Source of the DNA: Sporothrix humicola
Lineage: Eukaryota > Ascomycota > Sordariomycetes > Ophiostomatales > Ophiostomataceae
Assembly (NCBI GenBank): GCA_021396245.1
Contig: WNYE01000071.1
Location: 149,306 to 213,305 of the forward strand
DNA length: 64,000 nt
Direction of reading: 5' to 3'
A program made the translations under genes and the position numbers. Positions 1 to 12,310 of the stretch are shown piece after piece (within the stretch, counting starts at the first letter, position 1; every line of letters begins with the position of its first letter). The notes beneath the pieces were generated by a model. That model saw only the letters and a list, made by a program, of their open reading frames with translations. It did no database searches and was not told the origin of the DNA.

Positions 1-893
1 GGTTTTTTTCATGTTGTAGGTTTAGTCACTTCTTTCTTTTTTTTTTCTCTCCTCTCCGCCTCCGCTTAATAATTTTAGGGTTTTTTGTTTCTTCTTTCTC
101 TTTCACCGTTTTCATCTTTTTCTCTGTTTTGATTTTTTTTTAAATGCATATTAAATTTTCGTTTTTCGTTTTCTTCGCTCATGTGTTTTTATATTGTTTA
201 TTTTTATTTCACCAAGAAAAAAATGTAAACTAGTCTAAAATCAAAACTATTCCTTTCACAAGGCAGTTAAACCCTAAAATCATATGTGTTCTTACATACG
301 GAGTACTATTTGACAATTTAATGACTTCAGCAAACCCGGAGCACACGATCGGAGAAACACGCAATTAGTATTCAATGGGTATCGGTTGGCAAATATTTGG
401 CACTCACCCCCAACGGTGGGCTGTAACGGACGGGCATGTTTATATACAGAAAAAAAAAAGGAAGAAAGGAAATATCCAAGACAGATTCCGCGATTGGCAG
501 CCAGACCCAACAACCCCGAATAGACCAGATCCGTCTGGGGCAGCTTGGACAAGAAGTTCTGAGGCGGGCAGGCAAGCTATGTCGACGTGTAGTTGCATTT
601 AGGGATATAATAGGGATATAATAACATGGGGGACAAAGTAAAAACCAGTGCTATCATAACCGGCTGCGAATTGATTGGTGGGTAGTTGTACAAAGGAAAA
701 TAAACAAAAAGAGAGAGTATGGTATTGATATGGCAGGATATGTTTCTCATAACAAGAAAAAAAAAGCAGCAAATGCCGGGAGTTGGAGTTGCTCCAGATA
801 GCCGGGTAGCATAGTTGAATCCGAAACACATTTACTGACCGAAAGACGTGTGATTCTGATGGGCTTCTTGAAGGACTAGAGGAGACATATGGG
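1..893. other. Intergenic, pyrimidine-rich start of window
   Basis: No gene is seen here. The first 230 bases are rich in T and CT runs, but CpA and TpG are present, so this does not look like the RIP-type tail at the other end of the window. A TACGGAGTAC palindrome-type motif lies at 297-306. The stretch next to 894 is probably the 3' UTR of the minus-strand ADF-H gene. Confidence 0.6.
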
Positions 894-3800
894 TTAGAAC
901 AAAACTGCACGCACCCTGAACCGCATTTTATGCACGAGGAACATATTAAACTCACCTTGAAGAACATTAAGCTGACCGGCACGGTCTTCACACGCAACCT
1001 GAAGGCCAGAACCATCAACAAAGTCAAGACACACACTGTTGGGAAGCTCCTGCACCTCCATCTCCGGGACGTAAGGAACCCGGAAATCACTGAGGTGATA
1101 GCGCTTGATCCCACCTGCTGGCCTGTCACTTCCTGGTACACCGACCCCATTGCCCGTGCTGAGGATCAAAAAGCCCTGGGAGTCCAGGCACATTGTACGG
1201 CGCTTCCATAGCAGATTGTCGGGGAACTGAACATTGACATCGCCAACATATGAGATGATGTTGGACTGGGCCACTGGGCCACCCCGAGATGGCGGAATGA
1301 CACTGAATGCCTCCTCTTCCTCGGCGACTGTTGGCGAGATGGTCGGGGTAGTTGTCTTCCGGCCCGTGCTAAGAGAGCTCGAAAGTCTGCGCATGAATCG
1401 CGAGGCACGGTTCTTGCCACCTGAACCAGTCTTCTTATGGCCAAGCTCACCGGCAGATGATCTGCTATCGTCACCGGAGCCACTCGTCTCCGTCATCAGC
1501 GAAGGCGACAGAGGGGTAGTCAGAGGCGGCGTGCTCATATCCCGATCCTTGCTTGTCGAGCGGCGGCTGGAAATGCTAAGACGGCGTGCCAGGCCGTGTG
1601 TGGTATGCACCGACGGTGGCCGCGAGGGCGACTTCGATGGGGTAAGCAAAGAGGCTGGCGAAGCCAGGTTGTTGAGGTTTAGGTTGTCAGTCGAAGGAGA
1701 GCGTGATCCCATGACCGACCCACGTCGATCCTTGATAAAGTCCTTGACAATCGACAAAGATGATCTCCGGCGGGGGCGTGTGCCTTCCGAGTCGTCGGCA
1801 ATTGTTGATCTGTCCTGGGACTGCGAGCGCCGCTTTTCTTTGGACATCCGGCGCTCCAAAATGCTCTCTTTCTTCCGTTCAGACTCAGTGGATGAGTCTG
1901 CTCCAGATAAACCCGACAGTGCTGTAAAAGCAGAAGAAAGCAGGGGTGTTGCCCTTTGGTGGTCGACCACGAGGGGCGATTGTTTGAGGTGCAGTTGGGT
2001 AGGTTCCTTCGGGTCGTAATGGGAGTCAGACATTTTTGGGAAACGCTGTGTGGGATCACGAATTATACGGGCCTTGACTTGGACCGACTCTGGGCGTCCT
2101 CTCGGAGGGTTTCCATTTTCAAACACCGAAAGCCGGCTTGCCATAGAGTCCGATCGGTCGCGTGACGAGAGCCTGGGCATCTCTGGGGTGGATTCCCGCG
2201 ATGTTGGTGGCGACGGGGTTTTGTCTCTGGTGAGTGAAGTCGCCCGCTCAACAACGGAGGGTGACCGTGACGAGTCTCGGCCGTTGGGCTTACGAACGGA
2301 GAAAAAGGTTGATGTTGGCCGCTCCGCGCGCGCAGGGGTATCTGCAACTGGCCCCGTCGTACCACTGGATAGCTTCTCGAGCGCCTTTATTCTCTGGGAG
2401 ATGCTTGAACCAATGTTCGTTTTCTTGGCGGCCAGGTTAGACGAGTTCTGCTGAGCAATTTTCTGCAAAAAGGCTGCATTTGATGACACAGATCTAGAAG
2501 AATTCGCTGCGGACTCCCCTGGAACAAGTAGAGAGCCACGGACAGGGCTGGAAACAGTTCGACCAATGCGGCCAAAACCTTCGTCGCCGTTAATTCTCTG
2601 TTTTGAGGGACTCGTGGATGGAAATACCGGGGTGATGGGGGATTTTGAGACAGTCATGGGTTTGGCCTCCTGGACAGTTGCCGATTGCAGTTCTTCCATC
2701 AGCTCGTCATCGTCCGATAGATGGGCATCGGAACGGGCACCATCGTTCGCCTGGCTACCGCTCAGGTCAGTGCGGATCGGGTCCACCAACGCTCTCCTCC
2801 TTGCACGCTTTGTGTCCACGGATGCAGTTTCACTCGTCTCCAGTCCGATTGTCGACTGGCTATCTCTCGGTTCAGGTGCAGTGATGGTAGGGATTGCAAC
2901 CTGGGGGACTAGAGTTTCATCCTCCAAGTCGGCAGTGAACTCAGACGTGGTTGAAGTGGTCGGGCGGCTCGAATCCGTGAATTCGGCTGTAGATTCCTGA
3001 GCAGGTGCTTCAGCGGAATCCTCGGCCGGAATGGACTCTTGGGTGGGCTCCACAATGGCTATATCGGTAACTGGTGTAGTATTTTCCGAGAGCGATAGGG
3101 TTGTAGCGGACTCGCCATCATCTTCTGATTCCTTGATGCCCTCATGGGGCCTTGCCGCATTGCCATCATTCTGCTCGTCGCCATCTAGGTGACCTTGAGA
3201 AGGGACTGCGGACTCCTTGTCGCCTTCCTCAACATTGCCACTAACCTCAATGGTGGCCGCATCGGTGTCGGGGCTGGTCGGGTTATGTTGGGAACCCGTG
3301 TCTGTCTCTGCCTTGAGGTCCTGTAGTGCTTGGACAGTCTCGTCAGTAGACTCTGAAAGCGACGAGGCTTTTGTCGAATCGCCAACTTCAGAAGACAGGG
3401 CAAGGGGTGAGGCCGGGTGTGAGTCAGTTGTGTGTGTCTCGATGGAGATCTGATCCACGGCAGCAGACAACCCGACATCAATTGCAGAGTCACCAGAGCC
3501 GGCGTTTGGCTGGTCGTTGTTGAAATCCGGCCCGTCACTAGTGCCTGGACGATCGACAAAGCTACCGGTAAGAGAGACGCCTGTGGTAGGTGCACTATCT
3601 AGGCCACCAGACTGGAGAGCGCTCATGCCACCCCCCTCACTGGGCGCTTCACTGACGTCGACAGTTGGAATGGGCAATGGCGGCTGAATAGTCATTTTCT
3701 TTTTCTTCTCGCGCAGCTTCATGGCTTTCATAAGCCTGGCTTTTTCGGGTGTTATTGTGTTTTGTTTTGTTGCTGTTGCTGCCGCGGTTGTGGCAACAGA

Positions 3801-5061
3801 TTTTATAGAGATACCAGAGCTAGACGTGGGCCGGCCACCGCTGGTGTGTGGCCGTTTCACGTCCAGGGTCTCTGTGGGTTCTGCTGGGATTGGAATGGAT
3901 GTGGTGTCGGAGGTAGATGGGACAGTTGCGTCCACCTTTTCCTCTTCGTCAATCTGCTGTGTAGAAGTTTCTGAAGACTTGGGGTCACCTCTGCCCTTTC
4001 GGGAGCCTTTCGAAAAAAGTTTGAATCCAGCAGGGATGGCCGAGACTGGCCGGTAAGTGCCAGTACCCGCGGATGTGCGTGGCCGACCCGAGACATCCAA
4101 AGAGGGCCGAGGGGCCAGCTTGACCTTTGGCTTCCCGTAGGTGTAGGACGAATAACTGTGCATTTCGGGGCGAGTGAGTTGCGATGACAAGCGACGAGCG
4201 TCAAGGGACTTGGCTGGCGAGGACGGCCGTTCGATTCCCGTAAATGAGGGCGGGTCAGCGGTGCCGGCAAACTGAGACTCGTCGGGCAACTTGGCCAATT
4301 GTGAGTTTAAAGTGACCGGCGGTCCAGCTGACAACGACACGACCGATCCAGTCTCATCCTGAGTGCCCGTGCGGCCTTCTTCCTTCACAACCGACTGCCG
4401 CTTTGTCGCTCGCTGTTCCTCCTCTTCCTCTTCTGCGATCTCCATCAGCCTTCGTCTCCGCAGGGAGCTTGTCGATGAAGAAGTAGAGCTGGACGCTGTG
4501 TGTAGGGAGCATGCTGCAGATAGCTTTGTGTCTTTTAATTCTTTCGCTTCGGCGATCGAGAATGTTGTGTTGTATGGTGCGAGGCGTTCGCAGATGGCAT
4601 TGAAGTGGACAGTGACACGCGCTGGAGCAAGAGAAACAACAGATTAGCAATTGTGTACCGATGGTGGCTTTTGAATGGACGGGAAGACATACCCTGCACC
4701 AGGCGGGAGCAATTTTCTGGGAGATATTTGAGAATGACGTTTCTTCGCCTGTATCTTAGGAAGCCATAGAGAGGGGAAGCTTCTTCGTACTGGGCAATGG
4801 CATTCCGGATTTCGACAATGCCGCCGCTGCCTCGTCCGAGCAGGCCAACCTCGTCGCGGCTTTCGTACTTCAAAAGAAACCTGCAGCGATGAAGAGACAG
4901 AGGTTAGTGGATAAAATACCTTTTCAGTGACTGGGTTATCACTGGTTGTTACCGTCCGACTGGGTTGACGGCGAGGGAGTTTCTTACCATCCTCCTGGCT
5001 CAGAGACCGCGGTCTCGTGAGCCTCTCTGAGGGCTACACTGTCAAGGCCGTTCAGCGACAT
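894..5061 (-). CDS. ADF-H (cofilin-type) actin-binding protein with long disordered region
   Basis: Spliced as complement(894..4621, 4693..4880, 4988..5061), 1329 residues. The start MSLNGLDS at 5061 was chosen because the ADF-H domain begins there; the phases join cleanly at EPGG|W and VQ|A. Residues 1 to about 130 form an ADF-homology domain (FLLKYESRDEVGLL, YGFLRYRRRNVILKYLPE). Next comes an acidic stretch (EIAEEEEEEQR), then roughly 1000 residues rich in Ser, Thr, Pro and Arg that look disordered. The last 120 residues (LLWKRRTMCLDSQGFLIL) fold-wise resemble a PH-like domain; that is inference. ADF-H domains bind actin, so a cortical or cytoskeletal role is likely. Similar fungal proteins are sometimes labelled GPI-anchored glycoprotein, but I see neither a signal peptide nor a GPI signal. 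The gene model is sound; the cellular role is unproven. Confidence 0.85.
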
Positions 5062-7579
5062 GGCTGCCAGTGCCGCGTTCGGCGACGACCACAGAAAGGA
5101 TGTGTCGTGGACGATAAACAGACAGTACTCGCTGTGGCAATGGTGGTTGAGAAAACCAGAAAAGATCCCCACGGATGAACCGGGCCCGAGGATCGGTGCA
5201 GCGAGCTTGTTGGAGTATCAGCGAAGATGAAATTTGTGATCGCAAAGACGACCCTGAGGCAGAAAAGATGGCGGAAAAGAGAATCGAATTATGGTGCGTC
5301 TTTTGAGGAGAACGCGTCTGTCGCCAAGGGCGGAAACGGGAATGACTAGGGCCGCATACAGGCTCACATGTCCTGGAGGTCGAATAGAAGTCGTCTGGAA
5401 AGCGAGGAACGTAGAAAACAAAAGAAAGGATAAGGAACGATATTGTGCAAGACAACAAAAGGCTTCCCCAGGAAGTAAACACGGAGGAATGTGGGAAATT
5501 GGTGAGTGTAGAACCGGGTAGAAAAGCCCCAAAGCAAAGAAGGTGGTGCTTTCTTTCTATTATTTCATTAGCGAGACCTGGGTGCACCTCCAAGGACAAC
5601 ACACGGACGCCACAGGTGCATTCCGAGAAAGAAAGAAAAACGTGCCGAGCGCTGATGGCAGGTCGCGCAAAACGATGGTTGATGTTCGAGTAGACGGGAT
5701 GAATGCAGAATGACACTTGGGCAAGAAGAGAAAGAAATCGATGTGGGATCGAACTCAATCAACGGTAAACCCAACAAAATAGGGGAGTCAGACAAAAAAA
5801 GCCAATGGAAAAGCCTGGGTTGGGCAAGCACGGAAGAGGTCGAATATTTTCGAGCGACGAGACAGTCCTGATCGAACCCCTGAACATTGCTTCTGGCGTG
5901 TCTGTCGCTCTTTCCTCTTTCCACCATGCCCGTTTTATTTTTATTATTTTATCTTTAATTTGGAGCAGCTCTTAGAGTGCTCCGCAGTTTCCCACCTACG
6001 CAGTCATATATTGTTGTTTTTTCTCACGCACAGAGGACGCTCGTCAGGGGAAGGAGGAGGTGCCAGGTCCCTTTTGCCAGTGCTCAGCCATTTGTGGACT
6101 AGTCCAGCCACCGGCCCATCGTGGTTTCCCGTTTCAGACCCACCCAATTCTCAATGCGCGAATCTGTGTGCCCAACACGCACGTAAATCAATAACACTAA
6201 AGGCAAGATCGAAACTTTGTCCGGGCAGGAAACAGGCACGCCGTATCAGCGTTCCTTTTAACAAAAGTTTCAAAGTATTTGGATGGTCATTGTAGATCAT
6301 GGCCACGTACACGATTTTTTTTCCTTTCGAGAAGATCGGGACTTTTCGAAGAATTGTGGCCGTTGTCTGTCAACTTTCTTGGCACACAGACCATGGCTGC
6401 TAGCCTGCTCGTTCCCTTACCTCGACAGGTGAGCTAAAACCAGCCTGTGGTACAAGCGTGTGACCTTTACAAGGGTTTACTCAGGTTGACCAGAACGAGA
6501 TTGCAAGATGGCCGAAGCAAGGGGCAGCCTGCAGTGGAAGATGCCCCGACGAACCGGCAAGAAAGTGCATTTGCATCTGTCGTTCGCGCAACGAACAGGA
6601 TAAGATGGCACACGAGTTTGCAAGTACGGAGTACTTGTATTTGAATGAGCTCGGAGGTAGAAGGGGGATGAAGTGGTTGGGGCTTTTCTGTGTACACAGT
6701 ATAAGTATGATGCAGGCGAGGGGCCATGATGGATGTGCCGTGCGGGCGATTAACTATCGCCAAACGGCGCACAAGTACGACGTATCACGGTGTGCGGATG
6801 TGGCAGTCCCTGTGCTCTTGCATGAAACGGTCTTTTTGGAGGTCTGTGATTTGCATGGGGATGCAGCGATAAACGCACCAATGCAACCTCACAGACCTTT
6901 GGCCCGGGCATGCTCGCTTTCTTTCTTTCTGTCTTTCTTTTTTTCTGGTTCCCTCAGCCGCTTTGACCTCACGTTGGATGAGGGGCAGTATTTTTTAAGG
7001 ATATCAACAGGTGTTACTGAGATACGCTTATTTGTGACACGCCTTACTGAGGACAGGTTCAGGGTGTACGATCTATCAAGATATCAAGGAATTGCGACAC
7101 AGGAAAGCTGACCGACAAATGACAAGAGAACCCTTGACATGCCATTTCCATCAACCTGCGAGTATCGACCTAAGATATACTGTGTAGATGACCTGTTGCA
7201 AACAACACTACGACGTAGATGTCGTCTTATCCGTTAATATCCGATCACATATTTCGAAAAAAGGCATGAGAAAGTGGACACAGCCTTCTCTGTTTTAAAT
7301 TAAATGATGTCTTTTTCTTTCTTATAAAAACAAACATGTGCGCGCAGAAGAATAAAGTCAAATCAGATACAGACATAAATCGACCATAATAACAGCATCC
7401 AAACATAGTGTGAGCGTCGTCTCTTCTGCACAAAACGCATTCTCGCACAGCCCCAGCCTTTGGGTTCTCGTCAATGATACTTGTGAAGTCAGAAATAATA
7501 AATTTGACATGAATAAGGCCTGAACAGCCTGACATCGCGCAATACACGGTTCGGCTGGCTTAGCGGGCTGTAGCACATC
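5062..7579. other. Intergenic, about 2.5 kb
   Basis: This separates the 5' end of the ADF-H gene from the 3' end of the PP2C gene. The part next to 5062 probably holds promoter and 5' UTR. The open frames here are short, low in complexity or rich in pyrimidine-tract translations, and none is recognised. The perfect-arm palindrome AAGTACGGAGTACTT lies at 6622-6636. Confidence 0.5.
6622..6636. repeat. Palindrome AAGTAC-GGA-GTACTT
   Basis: Six-base arms AAGTAC and GTACTT flank GGA. It belongs to the TACGGAGTA motif family that recurs in intergenic DNA across the window. Confidence 0.7.
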
Positions 7580-9584
7580 TCATGGCTTGACGTGATCAGG
7601 TGTACCGAGATCGGCAGGGTGATTCTCCGTCGTAACAGCGGAACTTTCAGTGTTACTGGACAGGATAGAGCCCTCCGGAGTCGTATCGACCGACTCATCA
7701 CTTGCAGACACCGGCTCTTCCTCGACCGAGCCTTCGATAGTGGTCGGCTTAAAGGCCTCATCGGTAGGGGGGGCGGTCGTAGAGTCGTGCCCGCGACCGC
7801 TGTTGCTGGCAGATACACCAATGGCAGGCGTTCCACCCTCTGCAATTTTCTGCTTGATGTCGTTTACGATCTTGTCAGCCTCACTTGGCTTCATGCCTGA
7901 TCCAACCTCGTCGCCCTCGACACCAATAAGCCCATCGTTATTGTTTTGGTTTTCGACTAAGGCCTCCTTGTCAAAGCGAACAACCATACAAGATAGGTTA
8001 TCTGTGCTGAAGTGAGCCAGCGCGTGGTCGACAAGCATTTTTGCAGCCGCAACTGGGTCAGCGACATTGCGGATGAGGTTCACTGCATCTTGGTCGTTGC
8101 AAACATCCCAGAGCTAGAATAGTAGTTAGCATTTATACAAACTTCAGCTACGGGGCAGAAAAAATAAGCAAACGAAAATCACGTACCCCATCGCATGCAA
8201 TGATGACGAATTCGTCGAGGTCTGGTTGAATAACCGTCTCCGTCGTATAAGGGTGACCAGTCACAAGCTCCTTGATATAAGTGTCGCCGAGAGCACGCGT
8301 GACAGCAAGAACACCATTCACACGATTGTTGAGGACCAAACCGCCGGCATTAGCGATGCGACGCCCCTCGTTCTCATCGCTGCCTTTGTGGTCATACGAA
8401 AGACGTAGAGCCTTCCCGGACCGACAAAGTATGATGCGTGCGTCGCCGACATTGGCTGTATAGAGAACACGCTGCCGGAGGGCATTGGGCTTTAGCTTGG
8501 CATGAGCAGTTTCCACATCCCCCGATGTACTGGGAGGCCCCTTCTTGTCATCGGCTTTGGGAGTCGCATCATCGTTAGCCTTTGCTGCGGCAGCCATAGC
8601 AATTCCCTGGGAGCCAGTAGCAGACTGATTGCTGGGTACTCGATCTTCCCAGCGCAGAACAGCAACCGCGGCGGTGCAGCCGCTGTTTTTGAGGGGCAGC
8701 TTCTCAAGTTGTGCGTCGACAGATGTGAAGGTCTGGTCCAGTAACTCGGGTATGGGCGCGTTTGGGTTCTTGCGTATAATCTCTTCCAGGATCAGGTGAA
8801 GCTTCTTTCCACACCAGTCGGCTGCAAAGGTTCCAGCGTGGCCGTCAAAGATGGCAAAGTAGCCATTGTCTGTCTCTAGCGAGTCGCTGATAAGGTCTAT
8901 ACCACTGTTTCCAGCGCTGGAAACCGCAGCATCCTGCGCACTGCTGTCGGAGGACGACTTGAACGATTTGGTGCTATCTTTGTCCGTGGCCGTGGAGGCA
9001 GGGGCGGGCGTACGAAGGAAGTTATAGAGGAAGGCGTGGGTATCCTCCATTGTCCGCCGGCATTTTTTGTTTCTGTCCTCCCAGACACCGACACGGAACG
9101 TGGATCTCGGGCCCGGGAGGGACTCTCCTGCCGAATTGTTGTGCTGTCCTTGCGGAACAGCAAGGGCGGCATCCTGCTTTCCAAGCTTCTGGAGCGGAGT
9201 CTGGGTGGACGACGCTCCGTCACTACTTGACCGACCAGATTGAGAGAAGTTCAAAGTGTTCTTTGCAGATGCTAGGAGACTGCTGGCACGACTACTTACG
9301 CCACTGCTCCGCCGCTTCTTAGGTTCTGCGGAGCTGCCGGAGGTCGGGGGGCTGTTACCAGCTCGCCTTTCAGGACTTGAAGCTTTTGCAGACTTCTCGC
9401 CAGTCGCAATCGGCATAGAAGGGGACGTCTTGGACGCATCGGGTTCGGGGGACGGTGATTTGTTGCTGTTTTTCCTGACACCACCGGCCGCAGCAGCAGG
9501 ACTCGGGCCTGCACCATCACCGCTGCCGGTGTCATCGATTGCACTCTCTGGTTTCAGTGAGGCAGAGGAGCCTCCGCCGAACAT
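7580..9584 (-). CDS. PTC1: PP2C-type Ser/Thr protein phosphatase, Ptc1-like
   Basis: Spliced as complement(7580..8113, 8187..9584); the donor GATGGG|GTACGT and acceptor TTCTAG|CTCTGG join CDG to LWDV. This gives 643 residues from the first in-frame ATG (MFGGGSS). The N-terminal third is Ser/Pro-rich and probably disordered. The catalytic domain has FDGHAG, TANVGDARIILCRSG, LSYDHKGSDENEG, GVLAVTRALGD and IIACDGLWDV, the metal-binding Asp motifs of PP2C. It should dephosphorylate phosphoserine and phosphothreonine with Mn2+ or Mg2+; Ptc1 in yeast dampens MAP-kinase pathways. An acidic Ser/Thr-rich tail of about 130 residues follows. The open frame continues upstream of 9584 for more than 100 codons with no ATG, so a 5' exon may be missing from this model. 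Confidence 0.85.
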
Positions 9585-11357
9585 CCTGTTGAGCAGTCCT
9601 CCCTGAGAAGAGAGGCTGCGACGCTTGTTGCCAGCCAGCTTGGTTGGGGGTTGGGAGTTTGTCGGAGGAAGGGGTGTCGAGAAGGGCTGCGCGCCTATTG
9701 TGCGTACGCCGAAAGTTTGTGTCAATGGAGACGAAGTTGCAAGGCCTATCGAGAAAGGAACGAAGGCACGAGAAGTTTCGACGAGCACGGGAGCGCCCGA
9801 AGTTGAAGTTGGGTTGCGCTGGAGGGATGAGAAGCGCCGATTGCGTTGAGTGTCAAGAGACAGAAAGTTGACAGCTGCCTGTGCATGTGCTAGTCGCGAT
9901 CTGGGAGGATGGGCCGCTGGTTGCCTGAGGTACGGTGCTAAAGGGAACTGTAAACTTGCGAAGCCGGTTCGAATAATGGCCTTGAGTATCTTTCCTGACC
10001 GTGATCAGGTATTGCGTGGATGCGAAAGAAACCTTGTTATGCCTGATGTTCGTTCAATCACAGACAGCGTTGCGTTTTTTGGGGGGGGTTCGAGTAATAA
10101 TGACCAGCTTGGGCATTGTTACTAGCCTAGAGAAAACGCTTGTTTCGGCGGCAGTCCTGGAAGGTAGCGGGGACGGGCAAAGTGATGGGGAAATAAGGGG
10201 AGGGGGCACTTGTGACCTATTTGGTGGATGATGTAATACACTAACGGGGCGGAGGGAACGGATTGAAGGAACGAGGTCAGAATTAGGCGCCTGGGGCTGG
10301 TGAGACAAACCTCATGCGAATCAGAATTCTGGCTGGACAGTGACAGAAGAGGAAGGAACAATGATGCCCTTTCAGGGAGGCGGCCTGGACTGGACTGACC
10401 AGAGCCACCAAGCCAAGCTTCACCATGCGGCACCTAGAACATGGGGAAATCGATGCTTTTTATTCGGAAGGCACTGAGGTTTGTAAGAGTATTATCCCCC
10501 CCCGCACAACGCAGAAAAACTGTTAAGTTCAAACGCTTTGACTGCCGTAATACGGGTGCATCCTATGAGTTTTACGGGACCCACGAATTGCCCAAGTAAT
10601 CTGCACATTATCAAATAGGCTGGCTTCCTTTTAACAGGCTCGTAATTGACGAATAGGGCGGGGAGTCAGTTGAAATACAAGAAAATTATACAACAGTAAA
10701 TTCCCCCGTAGATTCTCCGCTGGTTTTCCCAGCGTGCATGTGCCTCCTTTCTTGTTCGAAGCCTAAAAGCCTTTGGAAGGAAACGGCGGACCGTAGCAGT
10801 GTAGATTCCAGCTTTGTATGGGGCGCAGTATTTTGACGCTGGCCTATGGAACCCCGACGAGTCCGGCTGGCGCACTATGTGCAAGTAGTAGATCGTGAGG
10901 AAGGCAAAAAGTGGTGCCTGTCTAAAATGGCTGGCTCCGCAAGATGGGCATCGCGGGAGAAGGGAACATTCATCAAGCTTGTCTCGACGAACTGGAACTG
11001 GAGAAAGGAGAGGAGAGAGAGAGAGAAAAGAAACCGCCCCAAAAACGTGGATCTTATTCTCAACAATGAGGATTTGCATAATGGAGTTGGCCTACACAAT
11101 TGGGTCAACAATAAGGGTAAGTACATTAGAACGTGATTTCGTATATACGCTGCAGGGTTTGCTGGAATAAAACGACGGACGCACTCGGCTTCGGCAGTCC
11201 ATAAAGATCATGCAACACAACAACTTTCAGACTAGAAAAACATACACCACACCTGTTCATCTTGGGGCTTGAGCCGACCTACAATCCATTGACCAAAAAA
11301 AGCCCGGAAAATGGTGCACGAAATTGCGAAGGCTCTCCTTCAAAGACCTCCTGCAAA
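9585..11357. other. Intergenic between PP2C and VPS2 genes
   Basis: No supported gene. Bases 9585 to about 9950 are an open but ATG-less extension of the PP2C frame and may include 5' UTR or an unrecognised exon. The rest has G- and A-rich runs and only short, unconvincing frames. Confidence 0.5.
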
Positions 11358-11404
11358 TTACCGCCGAAGACTGTCCAAACGGGCTTGAAGATCATCGTCG
11401 CCCG

Positions 11405-11435
<31 letters not shown>

Positions 11436-12310
11436 GCCTCCTCCCACAGCTTGTGCAATCCTTCCTTCTGGCACCGTTGCGGTCTGCAGGCCCTGTGGCG
11501 TATCGCCGAGCTGTACGTATCGTTGGTTAGCCTCAGTCGTCCAAAAGAACGACCTGTAAGATGATAGAGGGGGAATAGAACTTACTGCCTGCGTAAGGTC
11601 AACACCAATCTCCTCCAGAACTTGCTCGACAACCTCGTCGCCTTCTTCCTCGACCCCGACATCCATGGCGTCGTCAATAGCGTCGTCCATCATCTCTTGC
11701 CTCTGCTCCATGATATCGTTCTCGCGCTCAAACTCCATGGCGATGCGCTGTAGAGACGGGAGGTTCATTGTGCGGTTCATGCTGCCGAGGGCCATAGTGG
11801 CTCCCTTCATGGCTTGCATCATCTGCTCGTTTGTCCGGTATGTCTGGAGTCGTAAAGATATTTTCTGCAGCTGGCTTCGCATGCCATAGAACTTCTCGAT
11901 GTATCTGTAGAAGCACGGCTATGTCAGCACTCCCATTGGCCACCATGACGCAAAGGCCGTCCGTCGTTGTATGCCGTGAACCAACCTTCTTGTGCGCACC
12001 AAGTCTTTTGCCTGGATCTTGCACGCTCCCATCTGGCCCTTCTGTGCACTCTGCTTGATCTGTGCAATCAAAGTCTTCTCCTGCTTCTCAAGTTTGACTC
12101 GTTGCTGGTCAAGCTCGCGAATGGCCTTGTCCAGCATGCGCTGGTTCTTGCGCAGACGCTCTGCCGGCGTGATGCGCTTGCCGAAGGCCCACTCAAGCAT
12201 CTAGAGTGACGGCGCGGGATAGGGTCCCAACTGTTAGCCGACCGATCTTCTTCTTCCTCCTTTCTTACTTTGCCGAGAATTGATGGGTGTCACTGGGGTC
12301 TCACATTCAT
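11358..12310 (-). CDS. VPS2: ESCRT-III subunit Vps2/Did4 (CHMP2 family)
   Basis: Spliced as complement(11358..11510, 11586..11904, 11986..12200, 12305..12310), 230 residues. The first coding exon is only ATGAAT, followed by GTGAGA and a GCTAAC branch site at 12233-12238; translation could instead begin at the ATG at 12200. The protein opens with EWAFGKRITPAERLRKNQ and a basic helical hairpin, continues through KDLVRTRRYIEKFYGMRSQ, and has an acidic C-terminal half (MMDDAIDDAMD). It ends in DDLQARLDSLRR, a MIM-type motif that binds the Vps4 MIT domain. Vps2 polymerises with Vps24 on endosomal membranes for multivesicular-body sorting. A glycine run encoded by a GGC repeat precedes the tail motif. 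It shares an upstream region with FZO1. Confidence 0.93.
11409..11438. repeat. (GCC)10 microsatellite in VPS2
   Basis: Ten GCC units on the plus strand encode a glycine run on the minus strand, between the Vps2 core and its C-terminal MIM motif. Length polymorphism is likely. Confidence 0.9.

Noticed and set aside
1234..2019. 261-codon frame opposite the ADF-H gene
   Set aside because: It is antisense to the disordered coding part of a well-supported gene and is explained by its codon bias.
6605..7111. 168-codon ATG-started frame on the plus strand in the ADF-H/PP2C spacer
   Set aside because: No recognisable domain, it includes translated pyrimidine runs (SFFLSFFFSGS), and it has no supporting introns or promoter signals. 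It may be chance.
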